Source of the DNA: an uncultured Spirochaetaceae bacterium
Lineage (GTDB): Bacteria; Spirochaetota; Spirochaetia; Treponematales; Treponemataceae
Assembly (NCBI GenBank): GCA_902799965.1
Contig: CADCCO010000023.1
Location: 1 to 57,029, forward strand
Reading direction: 5' to 3'
DNA: 57,029 nt
Part shown: positions 43,682-53,125 of the stretch, in pieces
Layout: every line of letters starts with the position of its first letter
Numbering within the stretch: the first letter of the stretch is position 1
The notes under the pieces: generated by a model
What the model saw: only the letters and a program-made list of their open reading frames with translations
Told to the model about the DNA's origin: nothing
Database searches by the model: none
Position numbers and translations under genes: made by a program

Positions 43682-43825
43682 AAAAAAAACGCGCGAGGGA
43701 AAAAAGCCTTGCCGCTCGCTCTGAGGCTGCCAATTTCGCGAAGCGAAATTGAGTGTATGTGCATCTTACTTAGCAGCCTCAGTCGCGAGAAAGGCAAGAC
43801 TTTTTGACCGGGAGCGTTTTTTTTT
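43682..43825. repeat. Large nested hairpin element between tpiA and secG
   Basis: AAAAAAAACGC (43682-43692) faces GCG-T9 (43814-43825). Inside, CTTGCC (43708) pairs with GGCAAG (43793) and the perfect 10-bp arms CTGAGGCTGC (43721-43730) and GCAGCCTCAG (43773-43782) enclose a separate perfect palindrome AATTTCGC-gaa-GCGAAATT (43732-43750). It may be a strong bidirectional terminator or a non-coding RNA; no gene overlaps it. Confidence 0.65.
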
Positions 43826-43838
43826 ATTTAAAAATCCC

Positions 43839-43867
43839 TTGATATAATTCTTCCTTTTCATTATAAT
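43839..43867 (+). promoter_or_regulatory. secG promoter
   Basis: TTGATA (43839-43844), 17-bp spacer, TATAAT (43862-43867). The leader of about 30 nt has GGAG before ATG 43905. It likely also drives the PTS IIA gene and the V-ATPase cluster, since no other promoter is obvious before 44740. Confidence 0.7.
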
Positions 43868-43904
43868 ATACATTCACTATTGAAAACATTATTTTGGAGT
43901 AAAT

Positions 43905-44261
43905 ATGGGTGTTGTAAAAGCAATTTTGATGGTCGCGTTTGTGATTATCTGCGTTCTCTTGGTTCTTTTGGTTATGATTCAAAATGACGAGGGCGGCGGA
44001 TTGGGCGGCCTTTTGAGCGGATCGGGCAGCGCGGCTTTTGGCTCGCATTCTGCCAGCGTAATCAGCAAAACCACTTTTGTCCTTGTTGTCCTCTTTATAT
44101 TGGACGCGTTCTTCATCGCCCGCTTGAACAGAAAGCCTGCCGTAAAGCAGACGCTTTCGCCCGAAGTTCAAGAGGCCGTTGACACTACTACAGGCGAAGC
44201 CGCCGAAGACTTTGAATGGTGGAAGAGCCTTGACAACTCTTCAAACAAAGCTGCGGAGTAA
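43905..44261 (+). CDS. secG: Preprotein translocase subunit SecG
   Basis: 118 residues, inner-membrane partner of SecYE. Two membrane helices (VKAILMVAFVIICVLLVLLVMI and TTFVLVVLFILDAFFIA) flank the conserved loop QNDEGGGLGGLLSGSGSAAFGS. The C-terminal acidic tail (about 40 residues, EDFEWWKSLDNSS) is longer than in many SecG proteins. ATG follows GGAG by six bases. First gene of the stretch leading into the V-ATPase cluster. Confidence 0.95.
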   Translation: MGVVKAILMVAFVIICVLLVLLVMIQNDEGGGLGGLLSGSGSAAFGSHSASVISKTTFVLVVLFILDAFFIARLNRKPAVKQTLSPEVQEAVDTTTGEAAEDFEWWKSLDNSSNKAAE

Positions 44262-44278
44262 AGCCGGGAGCTCAGGCT

Positions 44279-44740
44279 ATGCTGGAGACTTTTTTTAGGC
44301 CGGAACTAATCAACGTCAACCTTGAAAGCTCCGACAAAGACGAATTGTTTGAGGAAATGGTCGAGCTTTTTTCGCGCGCCAATCTTGGAATTGACCGCAA
44401 GGAAGCTTTGGACGCGTTGATTGCCCGCGAGGAAAAAATGACCACGGGCATAATTCCGTCAGTGGCCATTCCGCACGCCTCTTGTCCGTCCGCCAAGAAC
44501 GGATTTGGCGCCATCGGAATCAGCCGCGCGGGAATCGACTACGGTTCCTTGGACGAAAAGCCGGTTCACGTTGTCTTTATGCTTTTGTTCGGAAGCGACG
44601 GAACGGCCTTGCATTTAAAGGTGATGCAGCAGCTGGCCTTGATTCTTAAGGACCCCGCCGCGGCTTCAAAGTTGGCCGAAAAAAAGACCGCGCAGGAAGT
44701 TTACGAAACCCTTTGCGGACTTGAGGAGGCGTTGGCCTAA
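44279..44740 (+). CDS. ptsN: PTS IIA (PtsN-like, fructose/nitrogen type) protein
   Basis: 153 residues, a PTS EIIA type-2 domain with the phospho-accepting His66 in SVAIPHASCPS, preceded by EEMVELFSRANLGIDRKEA and followed by VHVVFMLLFGSDGTALHLKV and MQQLALILKDP. Without attached IIB or IIC domains it is more likely a regulatory IIA of the PtsN type than a sugar transporter part. A GGGAG site precedes the ATG, and the stop overlaps the first V-ATPase gene (TAATG), so phosphotransferase signalling and proton/sodium pumping are co-translated. Confidence 0.9.
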   Translation: MLETFFRPELINVNLESSDKDELFEEMVELFSRANLGIDRKEALDALIAREEKMTTGIIPSVAIPHASCPSAKNGFGAIGISRAGIDYGSLDEKPVHVVFMLLFGSDGTALHLKVMQQLALILKDPAAASKLAEKKTAQEVYETLCGLEEALA

Positions 44741-45042
44741 TGCCTAGCGAAGAGCAGGACACAATCGCGCATCTCTTGAAAGTCGAGGAAGACGCGGCGG
44801 AAATTATAAGGCAGGCGCAAGAGCAGAGCGACAAAGAAGTCGCCGCCGCCCGCGCCAAGTCGGATTCCGAATACAGCCGCCAATACGAAGAAATGGCTTC
44901 CCAAATGGAAAAGGCCTACGAAGGGCGCGTCTCCCAAATTCAAAAAACGCGCGACAATCAAATCGAGGAATATAAATCGCAAATTCAGCAGACTCCAAAG
45001 GACGTTGACGCGTTCAACAAGCTTTTGGAAAAAATTCTGTAA
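44740..45042 (+). CDS. V-type ATPase peripheral-stalk subunit (G/H-like)
   Basis: 100 residues, almost entirely charged coiled coil (KVEEDAAEIIRQAQEQSDKE, QYEEMASQMEKAYEG), the expected shape of the small stator subunit that pairs with subunit E in A/V-type ATPases. The start overlaps the ptsN stop by one base. Position at the head of the operon supports this call more than sequence does, since coiled coils are unspecific. Confidence 0.75.
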   Translation: MPSEEQDTIAHLLKVEEDAAEIIRQAQEQSDKEVAAARAKSDSEYSRQYEEMASQMEKAYEGRVSQIQKTRDNQIEEYKSQIQQTPKDVDAFNKLLEKIL

Positions 45043-45054
45043 GAGAGGCGGAGC

Positions 45055-46044
45055 ATGGACGGGTCAAGCGCTTCTTCTTATGTCTACGCAAAAGCCAGCG
45101 GCTTGTTGGCCCGCTCATACACGGGAAGCCGCGCGGCGAAGCTTTTTTCCGTCCAAAAATTGTCCGAGCTTTGGCCCCTCGTTTTTACGGAAGAAGTTCC
45201 CGCCATTCCTGAAATTCTTTTGGCAAAGACAATCGAGCAAAAGGCTTCCGAAAAATTCATCCGCGAATACAAAAATCTTTTGCAAGCCTACGACGAGCCG
45301 GCGCAAATTTTGGTTGACTTGCTTCAATATTTTGACTACGAAAATTTAAAGTCCTTGGGCGCCGCCGCCGCGATGGGGCAAAAGAAAATGCCGGCCTTGC
45401 TGGACATTCGCCCTTACAACATTTTGAATTACGGGGCTTGGCCTTCAATCCAAAAAATGACGCAAGGAAGCGACTTGGCTTGGTACGACAAGGCGCCGGA
45501 AGTGGTCGAGCAGCAGCAGCTGGACAACGCGCTGGACTTGCAGTTCATCGAGCGCCTTTGGTCTTCCAGCTTGGAGCTCGGCGGCGAAGAGCGGGAGGCC
45601 GTGCAAAAACTTTTGGCCCAGCGCTATTCTATGAGGAACGTTGTTTGGGTTTTGCGCCTTAAGACATACTACAAAATGGACAAGAACCAAATCGTCCAGC
45701 GCCTTGCCTTTTTGAACCCGCAAAACGGAAGGTCCGACCCCTTGGGCGGCGCGGCGCTTGAAATCTTGGACAAAAGCGTTGACAATTGGGACGACTGGAA
45801 AAACTGGAAATACGCCAAATTCTTGAACCCGCGCGAAGAGGGCGCCTTGTGGAGCGTCGACCCGCGCTGGGTGGAGGAATCTTCCGACAAGGAATTTGTC
45901 AAGAGCGCCGCCCAAAAATTCCACGCGCTTACGTGCGAGCCGGCGGCCTTGTTTTGCTGGTTTTTCTTAAAGTCAAAGGAATTGGATTACATTCGCATGG
46001 CCACGGAAGCCTTGCGCCTAAACGTAAAGGTTAGGGAGATATAA
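45055..46044 (+). CDS. V-type ATPase subunit C-like (AC39 family)
   Basis: 329 residues. The N-terminal SSYVYAKASGLLARSYTGSR and repeated LxxYxxL helical pattern fit the AC39/subunit C family, which caps the membrane rotor and links it to the central stalk. It is in the place where subunit C sits in related operons, between the small stalk gene and subunit I. The ribosome site GGCGGAG precedes the ATG. Divergent enough that a profile search is needed for certainty. Confidence 0.75.
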   Translation: MDGSSASSYVYAKASGLLARSYTGSRAAKLFSVQKLSELWPLVFTEEVPAIPEILLAKTIEQKASEKFIREYKNLLQAYDEPAQILVDLLQYFDYENLKSLGAAAAMGQKKMPALLDIRPYNILNYGAWPSIQKMTQGSDLAWYDKAPEVVEQQQLDNALDLQFIERLWSSSLELGGEEREAVQKLLAQRYSMRNVVWVLRLKTYYKMDKNQIVQRLAFLNPQNGRSDPLGGAALEILDKSVDNWDDWKNWKYAKFLNPREEGALWSVDPRWVEESSDKEFVKSAAQKFHALTCEPAALFCWFFLKSKELDYIRMATEALRLNVKVREI

Positions 46045-46045
46045 G

Positions 46046-48037
46046 ATGGCAAAGACAACCGAAATGCGCTTGGTTGAGCTTATGGTTCTCAAGCAGGACA
46101 TAGACAGCGTTCTTTTGTATTTGGGGCGGAGCGAATGTTTCCAGTTCCAGTCGTCGTTGGGACAAGGCGGCGGCGAAAAGAACGACAGCCCGGAGGCGGA
46201 TATCTACAAGCGCTTGGAGCAGGCGCGCTCTTTTTTGGGAATCGATGATTCGGGCGTTTCTTTTGACGACGTTAAAATTCCCGGCGATGAAGACGCCGCC
46301 GCCGCCGAAAATCTTTTGCAAAGCCTTGCCGACTTGACCAAGCGCGATTTTGACGCGCATGAAAATTTAAAGAAAGTCGAGGACGCTTACGCCGAGGCCT
46401 CTTCGTTCAGCAACTTAAAGCAGTCCTACAGCGAGTTGGAAAAGCTTTCGTTTTTGAATTTGCGCGTCGGAAAAATCAATCCCGACGTTTTGGATGAATT
46501 GAAGTTCGCCGTCGGAGCGCGCGCGATAATCGTTCCGCTTGGAGACGACAAGACAAAGATTTTGGCCGCCTCAAGCAAGAAGGGAAGGTTCGCGCTTGAC
46601 ACGGAATTGGGCCGCTACGGCTTTGTTCCGCTTGAAATTCCCAAAGACTTTAAGGGAATCCCCGACGACATTTTGGAAACGCTCAAGGCGCAAAAGGACG
46701 AGGCGCAAAAAGCGGTGGACGAGGTTTCGCGCGAAAGGGCCAACTGGACTGACGCGCACGCCGAAAAGCTGTTGAAGCTTTTGGCTTCGTTCGCGCTGGC
46801 CTCGCAGCTTAGGCAAACCGAAAGCCTTTTGGAATCGACGCAATTGGTTTACCGCTTGACCGGCTGGGTTCCCGCCGCCTCTTGCCTGGAAGTGATGAAG
46901 TCGCTGGACTCCCTTACGGAAGGAAGAATCAGCGCGCGCAAATACAAGCCGGAAGAAGTGCCGGGCGTTTTGGCCGGCCATGAAAAAGTTCCCGTGCGCC
47001 TTTCGCGCGGAAAGTTCGTCAGCGCCTTCCAGCGAATGATATTCAGTTACGGCTCGCCGCTTTACGGCACGATTGACCCCACGCCTTTTGTCGCGGTTTT
47101 CTTTACGCTTTTGTTCGGCATAATGTTCGGCGACGCGGGGCAGGGACTGGTGTTTTTCATCTTGGGCCTTTTGCTCGCCAAGAACGTCGTCAAGCTTGGC
47201 GGCTGGAACAAGTTCGCCCCGATTTTCATCGGCATCGGAACGGCCAGCATGATTATGGGCTTGCTTACCGGAGAATTTTTCGCCAACGAAAAGTTGTTGG
47301 AGCCATTCGAGCGCTTCGTTACCGGCTTGTTCGGCGAGCCGCGAAACCAGATCTTGCCGATGATGCCGCAGTCGAACCCTGAATCGATAAAGCGAATGTT
47401 CATGTTCTTCGGCTTTTCAATCGCGGTGGGCTTTGTGATAAATTCCACCGGCATCGTGATAAACATCGCCAACAACTTTTTGCGAAAAAGGCTCGGCAAG
47501 GCTTTGTTCGGAAAGAGCGGCTTGGCCGGAGCGGTTTTCTTTTGGTACGTCGTCGCGCTGGCCGTTCGCGTTGCCGCGCTTGGACACAAGCCGCAAATTT
47601 TTGATTGGGTTGTGATCGGCGCCTCGCTTTTCTTTTGCGCCTTTGGCGAGCCCTTTATCCGCCTTGCCGACGGCGAGCGGCCGGTAATCGAAAACGGCTT
47701 GTTCTCGCTTGTGATCGAGGCGATTGTTGAATTGCTTGAAACGGTCATAACTTATTTGTCCAACTCAATCAGCTTTTTGCGCGTCGGCGCCTTTGCCCTG
47801 GCGCACGCGGTTTTGGGCTTTATCATTCTTACGATGAGCGAGATGGTCGGCGGCGTTGGCGGAATCGCGGTGACGGTTTTGGGCAACGCGATTGTCGTCG
47901 TGTTGGAAGGAATGATTGTCGCGATTCAGGCGATAAGATTGCAGTACTACGAATTCTTCAGCAAGTTCTTTAACGAGACTGGCCGCGAATTCGAACCGTA
48001 TAAATTGGAGTACAATAAATTAGGAGGTTCACTATGA
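46046..48037 (+). CDS. atpI: V-type ATPase subunit I (a-subunit, membrane stator)
   Basis: 663 residues. The cytoplasmic N-terminal half (about 1-340) has coiled-coil arms; the membrane half has about seven helices including VAVFFTLLFGIMFGDAGQGLVF, GGWNKFAPIFIGIGTASMIMG and SISFLRVGAFALAHAVLGFI, whose Arg in SFLRVGAFALAHA is the conserved arginine facing the rotor. It forms the ion channel with subunit K. It starts one base after the subunit C stop and overlaps the K start by four bases. Confidence 0.95.
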   Translation: MAKTTEMRLVELMVLKQDIDSVLLYLGRSECFQFQSSLGQGGGEKNDSPEADIYKRLEQARSFLGIDDSGVSFDDVKIPGDEDAAAAENLLQSLADLTKRDFDAHENLKKVEDAYAEASSFSNLKQSYSELEKLSFLNLRVGKINPDVLDELKFAVGARAIIVPLGDDKTKILAASSKKGRFALDTELGRYGFVPLEIPKDFKGIPDDILETLKAQKDEAQKAVDEVSRERANWTDAHAEKLLKLLASFALASQLRQTESLLESTQLVYRLTGWVPAASCLEVMKSLDSLTEGRISARKYKPEEVPGVLAGHEKVPVRLSRGKFVSAFQRMIFSYGSPLYGTIDPTPFVAVFFTLLFGIMFGDAGQGLVFFILGLLLAKNVVKLGGWNKFAPIFIGIGTASMIMGLLTGEFFANEKLLEPFERFVTGLFGEPRNQILPMMPQSNPESIKRMFMFFGFSIAVGFVINSTGIVINIANNFLRKRLGKALFGKSGLAGAVFFWYVVALAVRVAALGHKPQIFDWVVIGASLFFCAFGEPFIRLADGERPVIENGLFSLVIEAIVELLETVITYLSNSISFLRVGAFALAHAVLGFIILTMSEMVGGVGGIAVTVLGNAIVVVLEGMIVAIQAIRLQYYEFFSKFFNETGREFEPYKLEYNKLGGSL

Positions 48038-48366
48038 ACAAAAAAATCATCGCTTTGGCGGCTTTGCTTTTTTGCGCGATGGCCGCGGGAATTTTCGCCG
48101 AGGATTCTTCTTCCGCGAAAAATGAGGGACAGACAGTTGAGGCTAGCGCCGGCAACTCTCAGGCATTCAAGTACATTGCCGCTGGATTGGCTGTAGGACT
48201 TTCTTGCATTGCCGGCGGAATCGCCGTAGGCAAAATCGGAAGCGCGGCCATGGGCGCGATGAGCGAAAACGCCGAGCTTTCAGGAAAAGCCTTGCCCTTT
48301 GTCGGCTTGGCGGAAGGCATTTGTCTTTGGGGCTTCTTGGTCGCCCTTTTGATCATAATCCTGTAA
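48034..48366 (+). CDS. atpK: V-type ATPase subunit K (rotor ring proteolipid)
   Basis: 110 residues. A signal-peptide-like N-terminus (MNKKIIALAALLFCAMAAGIFA) and a short acidic linker precede one helical hairpin: AAGLAVGLSCIAGGIAVGKIG and PFVGLAEGICLWGFLVALLIII, with the ion-binding Glu in LAEGICLWG. It is therefore a single-hairpin proteolipid, unlike the doubled four-helix K subunits of organisms such as Enterococcus. Whether the ion is H+ or Na+ cannot be read confidently. ATGA overlap with atpI. Confidence 0.93.
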   Translation: MNKKIIALAALLFCAMAAGIFAEDSSSAKNEGQTVEASAGNSQAFKYIAAGLAVGLSCIAGGIAVGKIGSAAMGAMSENAELSGKALPFVGLAEGICLWGFLVALLIIIL

Positions 48367-48373
48367 GGAACTT

Positions 48374-48709
48374 GTGAAATACTTTGTGATAGGCGAGCGA
48401 GAAATCGTTCTTGCCTTTAGCTTGGTCGGAGTGCCGGGAGCGGTGGCCGTTAACCGCGCCGAAGCCTTGGACGCGTTCAACCGCGTGACGGGCAAGGGCG
48501 GAACGGCAAGCGCGCCCGTAGACCAAGAGCGCCCGAAAGTTTTGATACTCACGGAAGAAGTTTCCATGCTGCTGGAAAGCGAATTGCTTGACTGGCAAAA
48601 GGGCGCGCAGTATCCGCTGGTCGTTGAGATTCCCGGAATAAACGGGCATCTAAGCGGCCGCAAAACGCTTACGGATTCAATCCGCGAGGCGGTAGGCATT
48701 CAAGTGTAA
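48374..48709 (+). CDS. atpF: V-type ATPase subunit F, GTG start
   Basis: 111 residues; the small rotor-stalk subunit. KYFVIGEREIVLAFSLVGVPG and VLILTEEVSMLLE with YPLVVEIPGING are typical of the family. The start is GTG (48374) with AAGGAA shortly upstream, only seven bases after the atpK stop. Length matches relatives. Confidence 0.92.
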   Translation: MKYFVIGEREIVLAFSLVGVPGAVAVNRAEALDAFNRVTGKGGTASAPVDQERPKVLILTEEVSMLLESELLDWQKGAQYPLVVEIPGINGHLSGRKTLTDSIREAVGIQV

Positions 48710-48728
48710 AAACGCTAGGAAGTTTTTT

Positions 48729-49331
48729 ATGGAAGAATTACGCTCAACCGACATTCTTGACAAGGAAATCCAAAACGACGCGCGCAAAAAGGCCGAGTCG
48801 ATTTTGGAGCAGGGAAAGAAAAAAGCCCAGGAAATTTTGGCGCAAACGCAAGGCCGCCTTGACGCGGCCAAAGAGCAAAAGGAAAAATTCTACGCCGCCA
48901 AGGAAGAAAAAATTCAGCGCGATTCTGACGCTTCGCTTCCGCTTGAAAAGGGCCGCTTTTTGGTTTCCTTCATTGGCTCTTCCATCGACCAAGCGATTTC
49001 CGATTATTTGGGCGGCCTTTCCGCGTACAAGCGGCTTGCGCTTGTGTCGAAGATTTTGGACGGAAAGGATGAGCTTTTAAAGGGAAAGAAATTTTCCGCC
49101 AAGGTTTGCGGCTTTGAGCGTGACGAAGCGAAAAAAATCATTGAAAAAAAATTGGGAAGCGATTTGCTTTCTTGCGAGAAAATTCAAAACGAAAATTTGC
49201 CTGAAGGCGTTTTGCTTGAGTCGGAAGACAAGAGCGTCAAAATCAGGCTGACGATAGAAGAAATCATAAGCGAGGCCAAAGACAAGCATTACCAGGAAAT
49301 GGCGGCCGCGCTTTTTGGCGGGAGGCTTTAG
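48729..49331 (+). CDS. atpE: V-type ATPase subunit E (peripheral stalk)
   Basis: 200 residues. A long charged N-terminal helix (KEIQNDARKKAESILEQGKK) is followed by a globular C-terminal domain, the normal plan for the stator subunit E that pairs with the coiled-coil subunit at the operon start. AGGAAG lies upstream of ATG 48729. The stop codon is directly adjacent to the atpA start, so expression is coupled. Confidence 0.9.
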   Translation: MEELRSTDILDKEIQNDARKKAESILEQGKKKAQEILAQTQGRLDAAKEQKEKFYAAKEEKIQRDSDASLPLEKGRFLVSFIGSSIDQAISDYLGGLSAYKRLALVSKILDGKDELLKGKKFSAKVCGFERDEAKKIIEKKLGSDLLSCEKIQNENLPEGVLLESEDKSVKIRLTIEEIISEAKDKHYQEMAAALFGGRL

Positions 49332-51095
49332 ATGACGCATGGAAAAATAGAGCGCGTTTCCGGCCCGATTGTTTTTGCGCGCGGCCTTGAAGGAAGCGGC
49401 CTTTACGATGTGGTCAACGTCGGCGAAAAAAAATTGATGGGCGAAATCATCCGCCAAAAGCAGGGCTTGGCCACGATTCAAGTTTACGAAGACGTTACCG
49501 GCCTTAAGGTTGGCGAGGACGTTGAATGTTCAGGCCGCCCGCTTTCATTGCGGCTTGGCCCCGGCTTGGTCGGCGGCATTTACGACGGAATCCAGCGGCC
49601 GCTCAAAAAGATGTACGAAGATTCCGGCGCCTTTTTGCTGGCCGGGCAAATGGCCGACGCTTTGGACGCGCAAAAAAAATGGGACTTTAAGGCGGAGTTA
49701 AAAGAGGGCGACCCAATCGCGCCCGGCATGGCGCTGGGAACGGTTCAGGAAACGTCGTCGATTTTGCATACGATAATGGTTCCGCCTGCGACGCGCGGCC
49801 GCGTATTGAAAACATTTAAGGGAAGCGGCTCTTACACGATTGACGATGTTGTTGGCGTTACAGAGCTTGGCGAAGAATTAAAGCTTAGCCAATACTGGCC
49901 GGTTAGAAAGCCGCGCCCCTACGCCGAAAAGCTTGGCGTTACCGAGCCTTTGATTACAGGCTTGCGAGTCATCGACGTTTTCTTTCCGCTTTCAAAGGGC
50001 GGAACGGCGGCGATTCCAGGCGGCTTTGGAACGGGAAAGACGATGACCCAGCATTCCGTGGCCAAATGGTGCGACGCGGACCTTATCATTTACATCGGCT
50101 GCGGCGAGCGCGGAAACGAAATGACAGAAGTTCTAACCGAGTTCCCGGAAATCATCGACCCGCGCACGGGCCGCTCGCTTATGGAACGAACGATTCTTAT
50201 CGCAAACACTTCCAACATGCCGGTAGCCGCGCGCGAGGTCAGCCTTTATTCAGGCATTACGCTCGCCGAATACTACCGCGACATGGGAATGGCCGTGGCG
50301 ATTATGGCCGACTCGACAAGCCGCTGGGCGGAAGCCTTGCGCGAGCTTAGCGGCCGAATGGAAGAGATGCCGGCGGAAGAAGGCTTCCCGGCTTACTTGC
50401 CCACGCGCTTGGCGGAATTTTACGAACGCGCCGGCCGCGTCATTAGCTTGGACAAAAAGGAAGGAAGCGTAAGCGTCATCGGAGCGGTAAGCCCGCCCGG
50501 CGGCGATTTTTCGGAGCCGGTCACCCAACACACCAAGCGCTTTATCCGCTGCTTTTGGGCGCTCGACCGCGACTTGGCCAACGCGCGCCACTATCCTGCC
50601 ATCGGCTGGATAGATTCCTACAGCGAATACGCGGAGGAAGTCAAGGATTGGTGGGAGCGGCAAAATCCCGAATGGCATGAAGTCCGCCAAAAGGCCTTGG
50701 AGCTTCTAAAGACCGAGCAGCGCCTTCAGCAGATTGTCCGCTTGATCGGCCCTGACGCGCTTCCCGACGCGGAGCGCCTTGTGCTGATTGTTTCCGAAAT
50801 GATAAAGAACGGCTTTTTGCAGCAAAACTCTTACGACAAAATTGACTCTTATTGCGGGGCCGAAAAGCAAATAAAAATATTGTCTTTGATAATGCGCTTT
50901 TACGACAGGACTTTGGCTCTTGTCCAGTCCGGCGCTCCTTTGGGGCAAATCACCGCGCTCAAATGCCGCGAAGAAATTGTCCGCATAAAGAGCGACGTTG
51001 AGAACGACAAGCTTGAAAAAATCAAGGACATCGAAGGCCGCATGGAAGAAGACCTTGGCGACTTGGAGCGGACTTACCGCAAGGTGGAATTGTAA
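49332..51095 (+). CDS. atpA: V-type ATPase catalytic subunit A
   Basis: 587 residues. The Walker A loop PGGFGTGKT is near residue 230; ECG-type [28 protein letters not shown] and [14 protein letters not shown] follow, and the long insertion between the N-terminal barrel and the P-loop (residues about 120-200) marks it as V/A-type, not F-type. ATP hydrolysis here drives ion pumping, or the reverse. GGGAGG ribosome site inside the end of atpE. The stop overlaps the atpB start by one base. Confidence 0.98.
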   Translation: MTHGKIERVSGPIVFARGLEGSGLYDVVNVGEKKLMGEIIRQKQGLATIQVYEDVTGLKVGEDVECSGRPLSLRLGPGLVGGIYDGIQRPLKKMYEDSGAFLLAGQMADALDAQKKWDFKAELKEGDPIAPGMALGTVQETSSILHTIMVPPATRGRVLKTFKGSGSYTIDDVVGVTELGEELKLSQYWPVRKPRPYAEKLGVTEPLITGLRVIDVFFPLSKGGTAAIPGGFGTGKTMTQHSVAKWCDADLIIYIGCGERGNEMTEVLTEFPEIIDPRTGRSLMERTILIANTSNMPVAAREVSLYSGITLAEYYRDMGMAVAIMADSTSRWAEALRELSGRMEEMPAEEGFPAYLPTRLAEFYERAGRVISLDKKEGSVSVIGAVSPPGGDFSEPVTQHTKRFIRCFWALDRDLANARHYPAIGWIDSYSEYAEEVKDWWERQNPEWHEVRQKALELLKTEQRLQQIVRLIGPDALPDAERLVLIVSEMIKNGFLQQNSYDKIDSYCGAEKQIKILSLIMRFYDRTLALVQSGAPLGQITALKCREEIVRIKSDVENDKLEKIKDIEGRMEEDLGDLERTYRKVEL

Positions 51096-52489
51096 TGAAA
51101 GGAATTGAATACAGAGGAATAAATTCTGTCGAAGGCCCGATTGTGGCCGTCCGCCGAAGCGAAGCCGTTTCTTACAACGAAGTGGTTTATGTCCGCGACA
51201 AGAACGGCGAAAAGAAAACCGGCCGCGTGATTGACTTGAACGAGGACGCTTGCGTAGTCCAAATTTTCGGAAGCACGACTGGCATTGACCTTAACGAATC
51301 GTCCGTTGAATTTTTGGGCGAGCCTTTGGAGCTTCGCGTCGGCGAGGGCTTGATGGGCCGCATCTTCAACGGACTTGGCGAGCCGATTGACGGCTACGGC
51401 CAAATCGTTTCTTCCGAAAAGCTGGACGTGAACGGAAGCCCGATAAATCCTTACGCTCGCGTTTACCCCCGCGACTTCATTCAGACTGGCATCTCAGCGA
51501 TAGACGGCTTGAACACTTTGATTCGCGGCCAAAAGCTTCCGATTTTCAGCGGAAACGGACTTCCTCACAACCGTCTCGCCGCGCAAATCATTCGCCAAGC
51601 GAAGCTGAAAAATTCAGACGACCAATTCGTTATGGTCTTTGCGGGAATGGGAATCAAGTACGACGTCGCAAGGTTTTTCGTTAAGTCGTTCGAGGAAAGC
51701 GGCGTTCTTTCAAAAGTGGTTATGTTCCAGTCTTTGGCGGACGCTCCCAGCATCGAACGCATCATCACGCCGCGCTGCGCTTTGACCGCCGCGGAATACT
51801 TGGCCTACAAAAAGGGAATGCACGTTTTGGTCGTTATGACCGACATGACAAACTATTGCGAAGCCTTGCGCGAAATTTCCACTACGCGCGGCGAGGTTCC
51901 GGGCCGCAAAGGATACCCCGGCTACTTGTATTCCGACCTTGCCGAATTGTACGAGCGCGCCGGCCGCATTAAGGGAAGCGAAGGAAGCATAACGCAGATT
52001 CCGATTTTGACGATGCCCAACGACGACATTTCAAACCCGATTCCCGACTTGACCGGTTACATCACGGAAGGCCAAATAGTGCTTGACCGCGAGCTTTACC
52101 AAAAGGATATGTATCCGCCAGTCGCCGGCCTTCCCAGCCTTTCGCGCTTGATGAAGGACGGAATCGGAGTGGCCGCCGACGGAAAGGTTATGACGCGCGA
52201 AGACCACGCGGGCGTTTCAAGCCAGCTCTTCGCCTCTTATTCAAAAGTGAAGTCGATCAGAAACTTGGCCGCGATTATCGGCGAAGAGGAATTGGGCGAG
52301 CTTGACAAAATGTACTTGAACTTTGGAAACCATTTTGAGCGCGAATTCCTTTGCCAAGGCGAGCGCGAAGACCGTTCGATTGAAGAGACGCTGGACATCG
52401 GCTGGCGGACTTTGAAGTATCTTCCGCGCGAAGAGCTTTTGCGCGTCAAGAGCGAATTCATCGAAAAGTATCTTCCCAAGGACGAATAA
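51095..52489 (+). CDS. atpB: V-type ATPase subunit B (non-catalytic)
   Basis: 464 residues. [27 protein letters not shown] (in place of a P-loop), [37 protein letters not shown] and [20 protein letters not shown] are hallmarks. It alternates with subunit A in the hexameric head. TAATG overlap with atpA. Confidence 0.98.
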   Translation: MKGIEYRGINSVEGPIVAVRRSEAVSYNEVVYVRDKNGEKKTGRVIDLNEDACVVQIFGSTTGIDLNESSVEFLGEPLELRVGEGLMGRIFNGLGEPIDGYGQIVSSEKLDVNGSPINPYARVYPRDFIQTGISAIDGLNTLIRGQKLPIFSGNGLPHNRLAAQIIRQAKLKNSDDQFVMVFAGMGIKYDVARFFVKSFEESGVLSKVVMFQSLADAPSIERIITPRCALTAAEYLAYKKGMHVLVVMTDMTNYCEALREISTTRGEVPGRKGYPGYLYSDLAELYERAGRIKGSEGSITQIPILTMPNDDISNPIPDLTGYITEGQIVLDRELYQKDMYPPVAGLPSLSRLMKDGIGVAADGKVMTREDHAGVSSQLFASYSKVKSIRNLAAIIGEEELGELDKMYLNFGNHFEREFLCQGEREDRSIEETLDIGWRTLKYLPREELLRVKSEFIEKYLPKDE

Positions 52490-52494
52490 AAAAG

Positions 52495-53115
52495 ATGGCC
52501 AAGCTGAACATCGCGCCCACAAAGTCAAACCTTCTCGCAATGAAAGAGCAGCTGGCCTCCGCCGAAAACGGCTACGAGCTGCTTGAGCAAAAGCGCGAAA
52601 TCTTGGTTATGGAGCTTATGCGGATGGTCGACAAGGTCAAGGCTTTGGAAAGCGACATCGACAAGCTGACCAGCCGCGCCTATCCCGCGCTAAAGCGAAT
52701 GTTGATGAACGTCGGCGGAGACCGCGTTGAGCAAATGGCGCGCGCCGTTCGCTACGACTTTAAGATTAAGGAAAAGCCGGTCACAATCGGCGGAATGAAT
52801 TTTTCTTCAATCGACGTGGAGCTTCCGGAGAGGCAATTGTTCTATTCTTTTTTGGGAACTTTTTCCAGCTCCGACGAAGTTATGGTTGACTTCTTCAACC
52901 TTTTGCGCCTGCTCACCGACATGGCCAGCATACGAACGATTGTCTGGCGCTTGGCGCAGGAAGTCAAGAAAACCCAGCGCCGCGTGAACGCGCTTGACAA
53001 GATGGTGATTCCGCAGGCCAGGGAAACAAAGAAATACATTGAAAGCCAGTTGGAAGAGCGCGAGCGCGACAACACGTTCGTGCTGAAAGCGCTCAAGAAC
53101 AAAGTTCGGAATTAA
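52495..53115 (+). CDS. atpD: V-type ATPase subunit D (central shaft)
   Basis: 206 residues, antiparallel coiled coil: IAPTKSNLLAMKEQLASAEN and LLEQKREILVMELM at the N-terminus and RRVNALDKMVIPQARETKKY near the C-terminus are diagnostic. It is the rotating shaft inside the A3B3 head. It is the last ATPase gene; ribosome site GGAAGG then leads to a universal stress gene. Confidence 0.97.
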   Translation: MAKLNIAPTKSNLLAMKEQLASAENGYELLEQKREILVMELMRMVDKVKALESDIDKLTSRAYPALKRMLMNVGGDRVEQMARAVRYDFKIKEKPVTIGGMNFSSIDVELPERQLFYSFLGTFSSSDEVMVDFFNLLRLLTDMASIRTIVWRLAQEVKKTQRRVNALDKMVIPQARETKKYIESQLEERERDNTFVLKALKNKVRN

Positions 53116-53125
53116 GGAAGGACGA

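Noticed and set aside
43682..43825. 6S RNA
   Set aside because: Length and rod shape fit loosely, but the arrangement has no clear central bubble and the A/T-tract ends fit a terminator better. Left as an unassigned structured element.
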